Positions 16,709 to 25,235 of a stretch of DNA of 64,000 nt are shown here, in pieces (position 1 is the first letter of the stretch; each line of letters starts with the position of its first letter). The stretch is from Ornithinimicrobium sufpigmenti (GTDB taxonomy: Bacteria; Actinomycetota; Actinomycetes; Actinomycetales; Dermatophilaceae): positions 3,286,001 through 3,350,000 of the forward strand of contig NZ_CP036403.1 in NCBI RefSeq assembly GCF_004322775.1. Direction: 5' to 3'. A program made the translations under genes and the position numbers. A model generated the notes under the pieces. It saw nothing but the letters and a program-made list of their open reading frames with translations. It ran no database searches and was not told the origin of the DNA.

Positions 16709-17520
16709 CAGGAACTCCCCCCCTTGCGTCCCACATCGTCATCCGGGCCCGGCGTGCTACCGACGCCGCCTGCGACACCCATGGACCCGCCGGCTGCGGC
16801 AGCGCCGGCCATGGCCTGGGCGGCATCCTTCTTCGCCTGGGCCAGCTGGGAGTCACGCAGCCCGAGGCGCTGCTGCGCGTGCCGCTCCATCCGGCGCAGG
16901 ACCAGGGAGACCGCCAGCGCGATGAGGAAGTAGAGGATGAGGACGGCGAGGTATGCCGGCCAGGTGCCGTAGAGGCGTCGGGCGCGGTCGGCCTCGAAGG
17001 TGAGGTCGGCCACCAGCACCAGGCTCACCACGGCGGTGCCCTTGACGAGCATCACCAGCAGGTTGTTGAAGCCGGGCAGCATCAGGGCCCAGGCCTGGGG
17101 CCAGATGACCCGGCGCATCTTGGTCAGCCAGGGCATCGACAGCGCGGTGCTCGACTCCCACTGCACCTTGGGCACGGCGTTGAGGGAGCCACGGACGATC
17201 TCGGCGCCGTAGGCACCGTAGTTGAGGCCGAGCCCCAGGATGGCCGCGCCCGTGGAGCCCAGGTCGAAACCGGTCAGGGTGGGGATGACGTAGAAGAGGA
17301 AGAACAGCTGGACGACGAGGCTGGTGCCGCGGAAGAGCTCGACGATGACGCGGGCGATCCCCCGCATCCAGGCGGGTCCCTGGTGGAGTGCGAGCCCGAG
17401 CAGGACGGCCAGCAGGACCGTCAGCACGGCACCGCCGCCGAAGGCGGTGAGGGTGGCCAGCAGGCCCTCCCTCACCAGCCTCGGCAGCACCTCGCCGATG
17501 TCGGCGAGTAGGTCGATCAC
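16708..17520 (-). CDS. ehuC: ABC transporter permease, ectoine/amino-acid type (EhuC-like)
   Basis: 270-residue permease with family signature LFRGTSLVVQLFFLFYVIP, NYGAYGAEIVRGSL and EAA-loop sequence QWESSTALSMPWLTKMRRVI. I chose GTG at 17520, 13 bases after the ehuB stop; a longer frame to ATG 17577 would overlap ehuB by 44 bases and add an unlikely Arg-rich leader. Compared with a usual length near 220, it has a C-terminal extension of about 45 residues (Gln/Lys/Ala-rich, then a Gly/Ala/Met stretch and an acidic end). The extension follows the last membrane span and so would lie in the cytoplasm. Confidence 0.78.
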   Translation of the reverse strand: MIDLLADIGEVLPRLVREGLLATLTAFGGGAVLTVLLAVLLGLALHQGPAWMRGIARVIVELFRGTSLVVQLFFLFYVIPTLTGFDLGSTGAAILGLGLNYGAYGAEIVRGSLNAVPKVQWESSTALSMPWLTKMRRVIWPQAWALMLPGFNNLLVMLVKGTAVVSLVLVADLTFEADRARRLYGTWPAYLAVLILYFLIALAVSLVLRRMERHAQQRLGLRDSQLAQAKKDAAQAMAGAAAAGGSMGVAGGVGSTPGPDDDVGRKGGSS

Positions 17521-17533
17521 GGGAGGGGTCTGC

Positions 17534-18448
17534 TCAGCCGTCGCTCTGGAGCGCCTCGTTGGCCGCCTCCAGGTCACCCTCGCAGAGCATCTCGGTGGTC
17601 AGGCCCTCCGGCGGGCGCTCGGCCTCGGTGAAGCCGAACTCGCCGACGATGGACTCAAAGCGCTCCGGGTCGCTGACGATCTTGGCCAGCTCCTCGTTGT
17701 AGGCCTCGAGCAGCTCGGTGTCGTCCGGGCGGAAGACGGTGGCGCCGGCGCTGACCTGGGCCACGCCGTTGACCTCGGCGACGAAGGCATCGGTGGCCTC
17801 CAGGCCCTCGCCCTGGTCGGCGAGCGCGTTCATCGTGATGGCGGTCAGCGCGAAGGCGTCGGCCCGCCCGCTGGTGACCGCGTCCATCCCGTCGGTGGAG
17901 GAGTTCACCGTCATCGTGTTCTCCAGGCCCATCTCGTCGGCGTAGCCCTGCTCGATGGCGCCGGACTGCACCGCCAGGACGGCGTCGGAGCCCTCGAAGG
18001 AGGACATGTCCGTCAGGCCCATCGGGTTGCCCTCCGGCACCAGCAGCGCGGTGGTGTACATCAGGCTGGGGTGGGAGAAGGCCGCGCGCTCGCACCGGTC
18101 CGGCAGGATCGACATACCTGCCGACACCGAGTCGTAGGAGCCGCGGTTGAGGCCCGGGATCAGCGCGTCCCACTCGACGAGCTGGCCGTTGACCTCCTCG
18201 ATGCCGAGGGCGGCGTAGATCTCCCGGTCCAGCGCGATGGTCGCGCCGGTGAGCTCGCCGTTCTCGTCCTCGTAGCTGTAGGGGATCTCGCCGGCGAACG
18301 CGACGGTGATCGATCCCTCTTCGCGCAGGCGCTCCAGCGTGGAGCCGGCCTCGCCGTCCCCGTCCCCGTTGCCGCTGTCACCGCAGGCGGCGAGCAGAAG
18401 GGAGGCCGCCGAGACGGTCGCCAGCGCAGTCATCCTGAAATTGGCCAT
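17534..18448 (-). CDS. ehuB: Ectoine/hydroxyectoine-type ABC substrate-binding lipoprotein
   Basis: 304-residue periplasmic-type binding lipoprotein (SBP_bac_3 fold). Signal peptide with lipobox LLLAAC (Cys22), then GDSGNGDGDGE linker and mature domain from SITVAFAGEIPYSYEDENG. Segments resembling EhuB include MSILPDRCERAAFSHPSL, LLEAYNEELAKIVSDPERF and a C-terminal TTEMLCEG. ATG at 18448; AAAGGA lies eleven bases upstream. First gene of a four-gene minus-strand importer operon. Ectoine uptake, an osmolyte or nutrient role, is inferred from family resemblance; an amino-acid ligand is possible. Confidence 0.78.
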   Translation of the reverse strand: MANFRMTALATVSAASLLLAACGDSGNGDGDGEAGSTLERLREEGSITVAFAGEIPYSYEDENGELTGATIALDREIYAALGIEEVNGQLVEWDALIPGLNRGSYDSVSAGMSILPDRCERAAFSHPSLMYTTALLVPEGNPMGLTDMSSFEGSDAVLAVQSGAIEQGYADEMGLENTMTVNSSTDGMDAVTSGRADAFALTAITMNALADQGEGLEATDAFVAEVNGVAQVSAGATVFRPDDTELLEAYNEELAKIVSDPERFESIVGEFGFTEAERPPEGLTTEMLCEGDLEAANEALQSDG

Positions 18449-18579
18449 GGTTGACCAGGTCCTTTCGGTTGGACGAGGCACATGCCTCCTACACCGCATG
18501 CGTGCACGCCGCAGGCAACACGTCGCCCCGATTGGACGGTTGTGACTAGGCCTTGAACATAGCGAGGACGCGGGGTCAA

Positions 18580-18605
18580 CCTCAATCGCCGTCCCCCGAT
18601 TGAGG
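18580..18605. promoter_or_regulatory. 9-bp inverted repeat in the ehuB-htrA divergent region
   Basis: CCTCAATCG and its exact complement CGATTGAGG are separated by eight bases. The site lies in the 286-base region between the divergent ehuB and htrA genes, 132 bases upstream of ehuB. There is no T-run, so an operator is more likely than a terminator. The regulator is unknown. Confidence 0.55.
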
Positions 18606-18734
18606 CGATTCATCCGGTTTCGTTACGCCTTCGATACCGTTCCGAGATCTTGTCGTAATCAACTACTACCCACCTCCCCTCCCAGCGATCCCTCAGCGGC
18701 TCGTCAGGAACCGTGGACCTGCGCGGTGTTGGAT

Positions 18735-20045
18735 ATGGCTATGACCAGCCCCCTCGACCCCACGCCGGGCAACCAGGCGCACCACACGGCGTCGCAGCCC
18801 ACCCCTGCCCAGACCACCGCCCCGCAGGCCACCGCCCCGCAGACCCCGGCCCCTGCGCGCGGACCCCGGACCGGTCGCCGTCCCTTCACCGACCTGCTGG
18901 CGGTCGGCTTCATCTCCGCGGCGCTGGCCACGGGCGGCACGTATGCCGCGGTGCGGATCGGGGAGAACGTCGGGGACGACGGCCCGGGGGTCGTGCAGAG
19001 CGACTCCTCTGCGGACGCGCCGGCGCTCAGCGCCGAACCGGTCGCCGACGCGACGGGTGAGGACATGACGGATGCCGACGGCACGTCGCCGGTGGGCCAG
19101 GGCGACTGGGCCGCCGTGGCGGAGGCCGTCTCCCCGGGCGTGGTGTCCATCGCCGTCCTGGGCCAGCAGGGTCAGGGCTCCGGCTCCGGGGTGGTCTGGG
19201 ACGCCGAGGGCCACGTGGTCACCAACGCCCACGTCGTCGCGGGCGCGCAGCTCGTCGAGGTGACCCTGGCCGACGGCCGCACCTACGCCGCCGACGTGGT
19301 GGGCAGCGACACGGCCAGCGACCTGGCCGTCGTCCGGCTGCAGACCGTCCCCGAGGACCTGGCGCCGCTCGACGTCGGCCCGGCGTCGGAGCTGGCCGTC
19401 GGCGACCCGGTCATGGCCATCGGCAACCCGCTCGGCCTGTCCGGGACCGTCACCACCGGCATCGTCAGTGCTCTGGACAGGCCGGTCACGACCCGTTCGG
19501 CCGGGTCGACCCCCGGCTCGCCGTCGGTCCCCGTGGTGACCAACGCCATCCAGACCTCCGCGGCGATCAACCCGGGCAACTCCGGTGGTGCCCTGGTCAA
19601 CGCGGCCGGCGAGCTGATCGGGATCAACACCGCCATCGCCACCCTCTCCCAGGGGGCCGCCGGCCAGGGCGGGTCCATCGGCATCGGCTTCGCCATCCCC
19701 TCCGAGGCCGTCCAGCGGGTCGCCGACCAGCTCATCACCACCGGACGAGCCAGCCACGCATTCCTGGGGGTTGGCCTCTCCGACGGCCGCACCGAGGTCG
19801 ACGGGGCCGCCCTGTCCGGCGCGCAGGTGGAGCAGGTCGAGCCCGGCTCGCCCGCCGACGAGGCGGGCCTGCAGCGGGGCGACCTGGTCACCGCGGTGGA
19901 CGGCGACCAGGTGTCGAGCGCGACCGCCCTCGTCGGCCAGGTCCGCGAGCGCGGCGCCGAGGACACCGCCACGCTCACGATCGTGCGTGACGGCGTCCTG
20001 CAGGAGGTCCCGGTCACCTTCGCGACACGACCCGACGAAGGCTGA
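18735..20045 (+). CDS. HtrA/DegP-like membrane serine protease with PDZ domain
   Basis: 436-residue protein: Ala/Thr/Gln/Pro-rich cytoplasmic N-terminus (to about residue 45), one membrane span (FISAALATGGTYAAV), acidic linker, trypsin-like protease domain and a C-terminal PDZ domain (about residues 340-435). The catalytic triad reads His166 in VTNAHVV, Asp196 in ASDLAVV and Ser283 in NPGNSGGAL. An envelope quality-control protease role follows from the family. I chose ATG 18735; an ATG six bases later is equally possible and the frame upstream to 18600 has no support. No strong ribosome site is seen. Confidence 0.9.
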   Translation: MAMTSPLDPTPGNQAHHTASQPTPAQTTAPQATAPQTPAPARGPRTGRRPFTDLLAVGFISAALATGGTYAAVRIGENVGDDGPGVVQSDSSADAPALSAEPVADATGEDMTDADGTSPVGQGDWAAVAEAVSPGVVSIAVLGQQGQGSGSGVVWDAEGHVVTNAHVVAGAQLVEVTLADGRTYAADVVGSDTASDLAVVRLQTVPEDLAPLDVGPASELAVGDPVMAIGNPLGLSGTVTTGIVSALDRPVTTRSAGSTPGSPSVPVVTNAIQTSAAINPGNSGGALVNAAGELIGINTAIATLSQGAAGQGGSIGIGFAIPSEAVQRVADQLITTGRASHAFLGVGLSDGRTEVDGAALSGAQVEQVEPGSPADEAGLQRGDLVTAVDGDQVSSATALVGQVRERGAEDTATLTIVRDGVLQEVPVTFATRPDEG

Positions 20046-20194
20046 GCCGCAGGCAGGCCTGGTTACCCTCGACCCTGGGCCTGGGCGCCGGTTGATACCT
20101 TGACCTGCGGCGCCCACCCAGCGGCGGCGCCCGCGCGCAGGCCGACAGCAGCCAGCCCCAGCCCCATCCCAGCCAACCCGCGAGGAGTGACCCT

Positions 20195-21367
20195 GTGCGG
20201 ATCGCCATCTTCACCGAGGTCTTCCTCCCCAAGGTTGATGGCGTCGTCACCCGCCTGCAGCGCACACTGGAGGAGCTGGAGCAGCTCGGCCACGAGGCCA
20301 TCGTCTTCGCCCCCGGCCACCCGCCCCGGCGCTTCGGTACCCACCGGATCTTCCCGGTCCGGTCGGTGTCCTTCCGTCCGTGGTACCCCGAGATCCGCGT
20401 CGGCCTGCCCACCGGCCGGATCGGCCGGGAGATGCACGCCTTCCGCCCGGACGTGGTGCACGCCGTCAACCCCGTCTGGCTCGCCGCCTACGGGGTGCTC
20501 TCCGCCCGCCGCCGCGACCTGCCGCTGCTGGCCAGCTTCCACACCGACGTGCCCACCTACACCACCCGGCTCGGTCTCTCCCTGCTCCGGGCGCCGTCGC
20601 AGTCCTGGATCGTGCACCTGCACAACCTCGCCGACGTCAACCTCTGCCCCTCCCCCCAGCTCGTGGACTGGGCGCTGTCCGCGGGGGTGCGCGAGATCGG
20701 GCTGTGGCCCAAGGCGGTCGACACCGTCGGCTACCACCCGTCCCGACGGACCCGGGAGATGCGCGAGCGGCTGACCGGCGGCCACCCCGAGGCGCCGCTG
20801 CTGCTCTACGTGGGTCGGCTGTCCCGTGAGAAGGACCTGGACCAGCTGCTCGAGCCGGTCCGGCGGCTGGCACCGCAGGGGGTGCGGCTGGCCATGGTCG
20901 GGTCGGGCCCGGCGAAGGCCGAGCTGGAGCGCGCCTTCGCCGGCACGCCGACGGTGTTCACCGGCTACCTGGCCGGTGAGGAGCTGGCCCAGGCCTTCGC
21001 CTCCGCCGACGTCTTCGCCTTCCCCTCGACCACCGACACCCTGGGGCTGGTCGGGCTCGAGGCGATGGCCAGCGGCGTGCCCGTCGTGGGCGCCGACGCC
21101 GGCGGCATCCCTTTCGTGGTCCAGGACGGCGTGACCGGTTACCTGGTGCAGCCCGGTGACACCGACGGCTGGACCGACCGGCTCAGGCACCTGCTGCTCG
21201 ACCCGCAGGCCCGGCAGCAGATGTCCCAGGCTGCTCGCCGGGACGCCGAGCGCTACTCCTGGCGCACGGCAACCGAGTCGGTCGTCGAGTCCTACCAGCT
21301 CGCGATCGATCGCCAGCGGGACCGGCCCAAGACGCTCAAGCCGCTCCGCGTCATCCGCAAGCCCTGA
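20195..21367 (+). CDS. GT4-family glycosyltransferase (mannosyltransferase-like)
   Basis: 390-residue GT-B enzyme: N-terminal Rossmann domain opening RIAIFTEVFLPKVDGV, C-terminal donor domain with YVGRLSREKDLDQLL and the EX7E-type nucleotide-sugar site in TDTLGLVGLEAMASGVPVV. It recalls actinobacterial GDP-mannose-dependent alpha-mannosyltransferases of the MgtA/PimB type, acting on lipid-linked acceptors at the inner face of the membrane; SqdX-like sulfolipid transferases are the alternative. GTG start with GAGGAG eight bases upstream. A strong hairpin follows the gene. Confidence 0.86.
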   Translation: MRIAIFTEVFLPKVDGVVTRLQRTLEELEQLGHEAIVFAPGHPPRRFGTHRIFPVRSVSFRPWYPEIRVGLPTGRIGREMHAFRPDVVHAVNPVWLAAYGVLSARRRDLPLLASFHTDVPTYTTRLGLSLLRAPSQSWIVHLHNLADVNLCPSPQLVDWALSAGVREIGLWPKAVDTVGYHPSRRTREMRERLTGGHPEAPLLLYVGRLSREKDLDQLLEPVRRLAPQGVRLAMVGSGPAKAELERAFAGTPTVFTGYLAGEELAQAFASADVFAFPSTTDTLGLVGLEAMASGVPVVGADAGGIPFVVQDGVTGYLVQPGDTDGWTDRLRHLLLDPQARQQMSQAARRDAERYSWRTATESVVESYQLAIDRQRDRPKTLKPLRVIRKP

Positions 21368-21397
21368 GCCCCGGGCCGCCTGCCCGCAGCCCGGGGC
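21368..21397. terminator. Bidirectional hairpin between convergent genes
   Basis: A perfect 9-bp stem (GCCCCGGGC / GCCCGGGGC) with a 12-base loop immediately after the GT4 stop and 26 bases before the end of the convergent DUF1648 gene. No T-run, as is common in high-G+C genomes. Confidence 0.65.
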
Positions 21398-21422
21398 CCT
21401 CGCCCCACCGCCCCGCCGTCCC

Positions 21423-22436
21423 TCAGCCCCGCAGGCGCAGGCCTTCGAGCACGCTGGCCGCGGCCGTCGCATCGTCCACGGTGATGATGAAGGTGCGTCC
21501 TGCCTCCCGCTCCACCTGCAGAGCCGACCCGTGCCGGGTGACGATCGCGGTCGCCCCGGGCACCGACCGGACGCCATATCCGCCGTAGTCACCCGGACGC
21601 ACCTGCACCACGCTCACCTGGGTCACGTCCTCGAGCGGCACGTGCCCGCGGGGCACGCCGAGGGCCGAGCGCCAGGTGAGGCCGCCGCGGTCGACGGTCA
21701 CCGTGAAGACCGTCGTGGCCGGGAAGAGCAGCAGCAGGAGCACCGCGACCAGCCACAGCCACCAGACCCCGGTGGCCAGGAACGCGAGCACCACGAGCAC
21801 CACCGCGGCCAGCAGAGCCAGGAGCACCGACTGGGCGCTGCGCGCACGCCCGAACCACGACACCCGGTCGCTCGGGGAGATGGCCAGCGGCTCGGCGCGC
21901 TCGGGTATCGGCTGCGGCAGCGGGGGCGGCAGCAGCGCGACCACCACCAGCCCGACGCCGACCGCGACGGCCAGCGGGCCCAGCAGCAGCCACGGGCTCA
22001 TCCGCACCTCCCCGGCGTCCGGCCCGCTCCGCAGTGCGTCGAGTCCGGCTCCCCCGGCCGCGGACCAGAGCAGCCAGGCGAACATCGCCACGAGACCGAC
22101 GGCCACCCCGCAGACGAGCGCCGTGACGAACCGCGCGGACGAGCCCCGCCACCACTCGCCGGCCGCGAAGATCACCAGCAGCAGCACCGGCAGCCCCAGG
22201 CCGACGAGGCCGAACGCGACCAGCGCGACCCCCCGGTCCAGCCAGCCGTCAGCCACACCGTCCACCCCGAAGTGCACAGGTACCTGCGCCGGCAGGTCGC
22301 TCGCGACCAGTGCGGCCACCGCCAGGTAGCCGACCGCCAGAACGGCCAGCAGAGCGCAGCACGCCACCAGGTGCGCCCGGCGCACGCGCTGCTCCTGCCG
22401 GGTGAGGGTCGGGGTTCGGGGCTGGGCATCGGTCAT
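21423..22436 (-). CDS. DUF1648-domain membrane protein
   Basis: 337-residue membrane protein with about six hydrophobic spans. The DUF1648 signature is near residues 47-65 (LPAQVPVHFGVDGVADGW). After the last span a soluble C-terminal domain of about 95 residues resembles a bacterial PH-like domain (FTVTVDRGGLTWRSALG). The ATG at 22436 overlaps the stop of a GntR-family gene by four bases. Such GntR-DUF1648 pairs are common in actinobacteria and are thought to be autoregulated membrane-stress modules, but the function is not established. Confidence 0.8.
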   Translation of the reverse strand: MTDAQPRTPTLTRQEQRVRRAHLVACCALLAVLAVGYLAVAALVASDLPAQVPVHFGVDGVADGWLDRGVALVAFGLVGLGLPVLLLVIFAAGEWWRGSSARFVTALVCGVAVGLVAMFAWLLWSAAGGAGLDALRSGPDAGEVRMSPWLLLGPLAVAVGVGLVVVALLPPPLPQPIPERAEPLAISPSDRVSWFGRARSAQSVLLALLAAVVLVVLAFLATGVWWLWLVAVLLLLLFPATTVFTVTVDRGGLTWRSALGVPRGHVPLEDVTQVSVVQVRPGDYGGYGVRSVPGATAIVTRHGSALQVEREAGRTFIITVDDATAAASVLEGLRLRG

Positions 22437-22789
22437 CGGATGCCTCCTTCGTCGTCGAGGGCTCGGTGCAGGTCAGCCAGGGGTATGTCGTGCCGCCGGG
22501 CCAGGGCGACCAGGTCGCGCAGCGCGGCGCTCACCTCGCTCGGGGTGTTCGGCGCGGCGGTCACCACCGCGCCCCGGCCCCGGCGCAGCTCGATCACGCC
22601 GTCGTCGCGCAGCTCGGCGTAGGCCCGGAGGACGGTATGCATGTTGACGTCCAGCGACCGGGCCAGCTCACGGGCCGCGGGGAGCCGGTCCCCCACGCCG
22701 ACCTCGCCGGCCGTGACCGCACGGCGGATCTCCCGCACCAGCTGTGCGTAGATCGGCTCGGCGGCCTGCGGGTCGATGCGGATGAGCAT
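22433..22789 (-). CDS. GntR-family regulator, YtrA-like
   Basis: 118-residue repressor: winged-helix GntR N-terminal domain (PIYAQLVREIRRAVTAGEV, RLPAARELARSLDVNMHTVL) and only a short helical tail, as in the YtrA subfamily, so no large effector-binding domain. It is the first gene of a two-gene operon with the DUF1648 membrane protein. A perfect inverted repeat 15 bases upstream of the start is the probable site of self-repression. Confidence 0.88.
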   Translation of the reverse strand: MLIRIDPQAAEPIYAQLVREIRRAVTAGEVGVGDRLPAARELARSLDVNMHTVLRAYAELRDDGVIELRRGRGAVVTAAPNTPSEVSAALRDLVALARRHDIPLADLHRALDDEGGIR

Positions 22790-22803
22790 GCTCGCACCCT
22801 ATA

Positions 22804-22822
22804 GTTATAGTTGCTCTATAAC
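22804..22822. promoter_or_regulatory. Palindromic operator of the GntR gene
   Basis: GTTATAG and its exact complement CTATAAC, separated by TTGCT. It stands out as an A/T-rich island 15 bases upstream of the GntR ATG, and a further TATAG precedes it at 22801 or so. Position and symmetry fit a GntR/YtrA autoregulatory site overlapping the promoter. Confidence 0.75.
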
Positions 22823-23045
22823 AAGCCTCTGGCTGAAGTTAACCTGACGACCCCGTTCCGGACCCTTCCAGCGCGGTCGCGGAGCGTGTAGCCTCTTCTC
22901 CCGCCCTTTCCCGCCGCCCCCTCTTGTGGTCTGGCCTGTCCGCCGATCTCCTCCCGGCCACCCCTCCCTCGCCACCCCTCCCTCCCCACCCCTCCCTCGC
23001 CACCCCCTGCCCGATGCTCCGGTGCATCCCGGACGGAGGCCTATC

Positions 23046-25235
23046 GTGCCCGCGCGCCCACCGCATACCTCCACTGCCAGCCCCGCGGCCCCCGCCGCCA
23101 CCTCCCACGCCACCACCGCCCTCGACACCACCGATCTCGACACCACCGATCGCGTCATGGACTCTCCGACGAACCCCGTCACCGAGCTGGCGCACGAGCG
23201 TGCCCACCTGGTCCGGGCCCGGACCGAGCTGGCGCGGATGCGCGAGCACACCCTGTCCCTGGCGGCCGACGGCGGTGACGCGATCGCCGGGGAGGCACTG
23301 GCGCGGACGCTGTGGCTGCGCGCCAAGGCGTTGCAGGACGACCCGGGCACCACGCTGTTCTTCGGCCGCGTCGACGGCGAGGAGGCGCTGTACATCGGCC
23401 GTCGGCACGTCTCCGACGGCGAGGGTGACCCGGTCGTGCTCGACTGGCGGGCTGAGGTCTCGCGGCCCTTCTACCGCGCCAGCGTGGCCGACCCGATGGG
23501 CCTGGTCCGGCGGCGCAGGTTCGGTGTCGAGGGCGGCGAGATCACAGCCTACGAGGACGAGTGGCTGGCGAGCGCGGACAGCGGTGCCGGCGACAGCGCG
23601 GACAGGGCAGGGGACAGGGGTGGCAGCCCACGCACCAGCGCGCTGCTCGCCCGGGAGATCGAGCGGCCCCGCGTGGGACCCATGCGGGACATCGTGGCCA
23701 CCATCCAGCCCGAGCAGGACGAGATCGTCCGGGCGGATGTCACGACGACCGTGTGCGTGCAGGGAGCACCCGGCACCGGCAAGACCGCGGTCGGGCTGCA
23801 CCGGGCCGCCTGGCTGCTCTACGCCTACCGCGACCGGCTCTCCCGCTCCGGGGTCCTGGTCGTCGGACCCAACCGGGCCTTCCTGGAGCACGTGGGCGCC
23901 GTGCTGCCCTCGCTGGGCGAGGTGACCGTCCGGCACACCACCGTGGAGGAGCTCGTCGCGCACGCGCAGGTCCGGGCCGTCGACACCCCGCACGTCGCCA
24001 GGCTCAAGGGCGAGGCCCGGATGGCCGAGGTGCTGCGGGACGCTCTGTGGGCGAACGTCCGGCCGGCGACCGAGGCGCTCGTCGTGCCGCGCGGGTCGCG
24101 CAAGTGGCGGGTGCCGGCCTACGAGGTGCAGGACATGCTCGACGAGCTGCGCACCCGCGGGGTCCGGTATGCCGCGGCCCGCGCCATGCTGCCCCAGCGG
24201 CTCGCGCACGCCGTGCTGGTCGCCATGGAGCGCTCCGGCGACTCCCCCGACGACCGGGTGCAGGACGCCGTGGCTCGGTCGGTCGCGGTGAAGGCGTACG
24301 TGAAGAGCCTGTGGCCGGACCTGCGACCGACCGCGGTGCTCGCGCACCTCCTGTCGACCGGCGAGGGCCTGGCGCAGGACCAGCGGGCGATGGTCTGGGA
24401 CAAGGCCCCTCGCTCCCCCGGGTCGGCCCGGTGGAGCGCCGCGGACCTCGTGCTGCTGGACGAGCTGAGCGACCTCATCGAGCGCACTCCCAGCCTGGGG
24501 CACGTCATCCTCGACGAGGCGCAGGACCTGTCCCCCATGCAGCTGCGCGCGGTGGGCCGCCGGGCCTCGACCGGCTCGCTCACCGTGCTCGGGGACCTCG
24601 CCCAGGGCACCACCCCCTGGGCCACCGGGTCGTGGGCCGAGTCCCTGCGCCACCTCGGCAAGGACCTCGCGGCGCCCGGCACCCACCTGGAGGAGCTGGT
24701 CCGCGGCTTCCGGGTGCCCGGAGCCGTCATCGACTTCGCCGCCCGACTGCTGCCCTCGATCGCGCCGGGTCTCACCCCGCCGGAGTCGGTGCGGAGCAAC
24801 CCCGGACGGCTGGACGTCCTCCCGGTCTCCGACGCCGTCAGCGGCGCTGCCCGTGCCGCGCACGAGGCGTCCACCGCCCACCCCGGCACGGTCGGCGTGA
24901 TCGTCCCGGACGGGTGGACCGGGCGGGTGTCTGACGCCCTGCGGTCGGTCGGCCTCGAGCACGAGGTGCTGGACGGCGCGCACGCGGGTGAGCGGGTCCT
25001 GCGCGTCCACCTCGTGCCGGCGACCGTCGCCAAGGGCCTGGAGTTCGACCAGGTCGTCGTCGTGGAGCCGGCAGCCATCGCGGCGGCGGAGCCGGACGAG
25101 CGCACGGGCCTGAGACGGCTCTACGTGGTGCTCACCCGGGCGGTGTCCGGGCTCACCGTGGTCCACGCCGAACCGCTTCCCGAGGCGCTGGTCAGCACGT
25201 CGCAACGGCCTGACCGGGCACCCCTCACGGGCTAG
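23046..25235 (+). CDS. helD: HelD-like UvrD-family ATPase (RNA polymerase-associated)
   Basis: 729-residue SF1 ATPase. Walker A is GAPGTGKTA, motif II DEAQDLSP, with a split 1A/2A arrangement and N-terminal coiled region (TELAHERAHLVRARTELARM) typical of HelD, the factor that removes RNA polymerase from stalled complexes and in actinobacteria can protect against rifamycins. I chose GTG at 23046 because GGAGG stands six bases upstream; this adds a Pro/Ala/Thr-rich leader with a 15-bp tandem repeat (LDTTD twice, 23121-23150). The ATG at 23157 is the alternative. Its stop shares the palindrome CTAG with the stop of the convergent GT2 gene. Confidence 0.84.
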   Translation: MPARPPHTSTASPAAPAATSHATTALDTTDLDTTDRVMDSPTNPVTELAHERAHLVRARTELARMREHTLSLAADGGDAIAGEALARTLWLRAKALQDDPGTTLFFGRVDGEEALYIGRRHVSDGEGDPVVLDWRAEVSRPFYRASVADPMGLVRRRRFGVEGGEITAYEDEWLASADSGAGDSADRAGDRGGSPRTSALLAREIERPRVGPMRDIVATIQPEQDEIVRADVTTTVCVQGAPGTGKTAVGLHRAAWLLYAYRDRLSRSGVLVVGPNRAFLEHVGAVLPSLGEVTVRHTTVEELVAHAQVRAVDTPHVARLKGEARMAEVLRDALWANVRPATEALVVPRGSRKWRVPAYEVQDMLDELRTRGVRYAAARAMLPQRLAHAVLVAMERSGDSPDDRVQDAVARSVAVKAYVKSLWPDLRPTAVLAHLLSTGEGLAQDQRAMVWDKAPRSPGSARWSAADLVLLDELSDLIERTPSLGHVILDEAQDLSPMQLRAVGRRASTGSLTVLGDLAQGTTPWATGSWAESLRHLGKDLAAPGTHLEELVRGFRVPGAVIDFAARLLPSIAPGLTPPESVRSNPGRLDVLPVSDAVSGAARAAHEASTAHPGTVGVIVPDGWTGRVSDALRSVGLEHEVLDGAHAGERVLRVHLVPATVAKGLEFDQVVVVEPAAIAAAEPDERTGLRRLYVVLTRAVSGLTVVHAEPLPEALVSTSQRPDRAPLTG

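Noticed and set aside
23157..23159. ATG start for HelD
   Set aside because: No ribosome site; the GTG at 23046 has GGAGG at good distance. Kept as an alternative in the entry.
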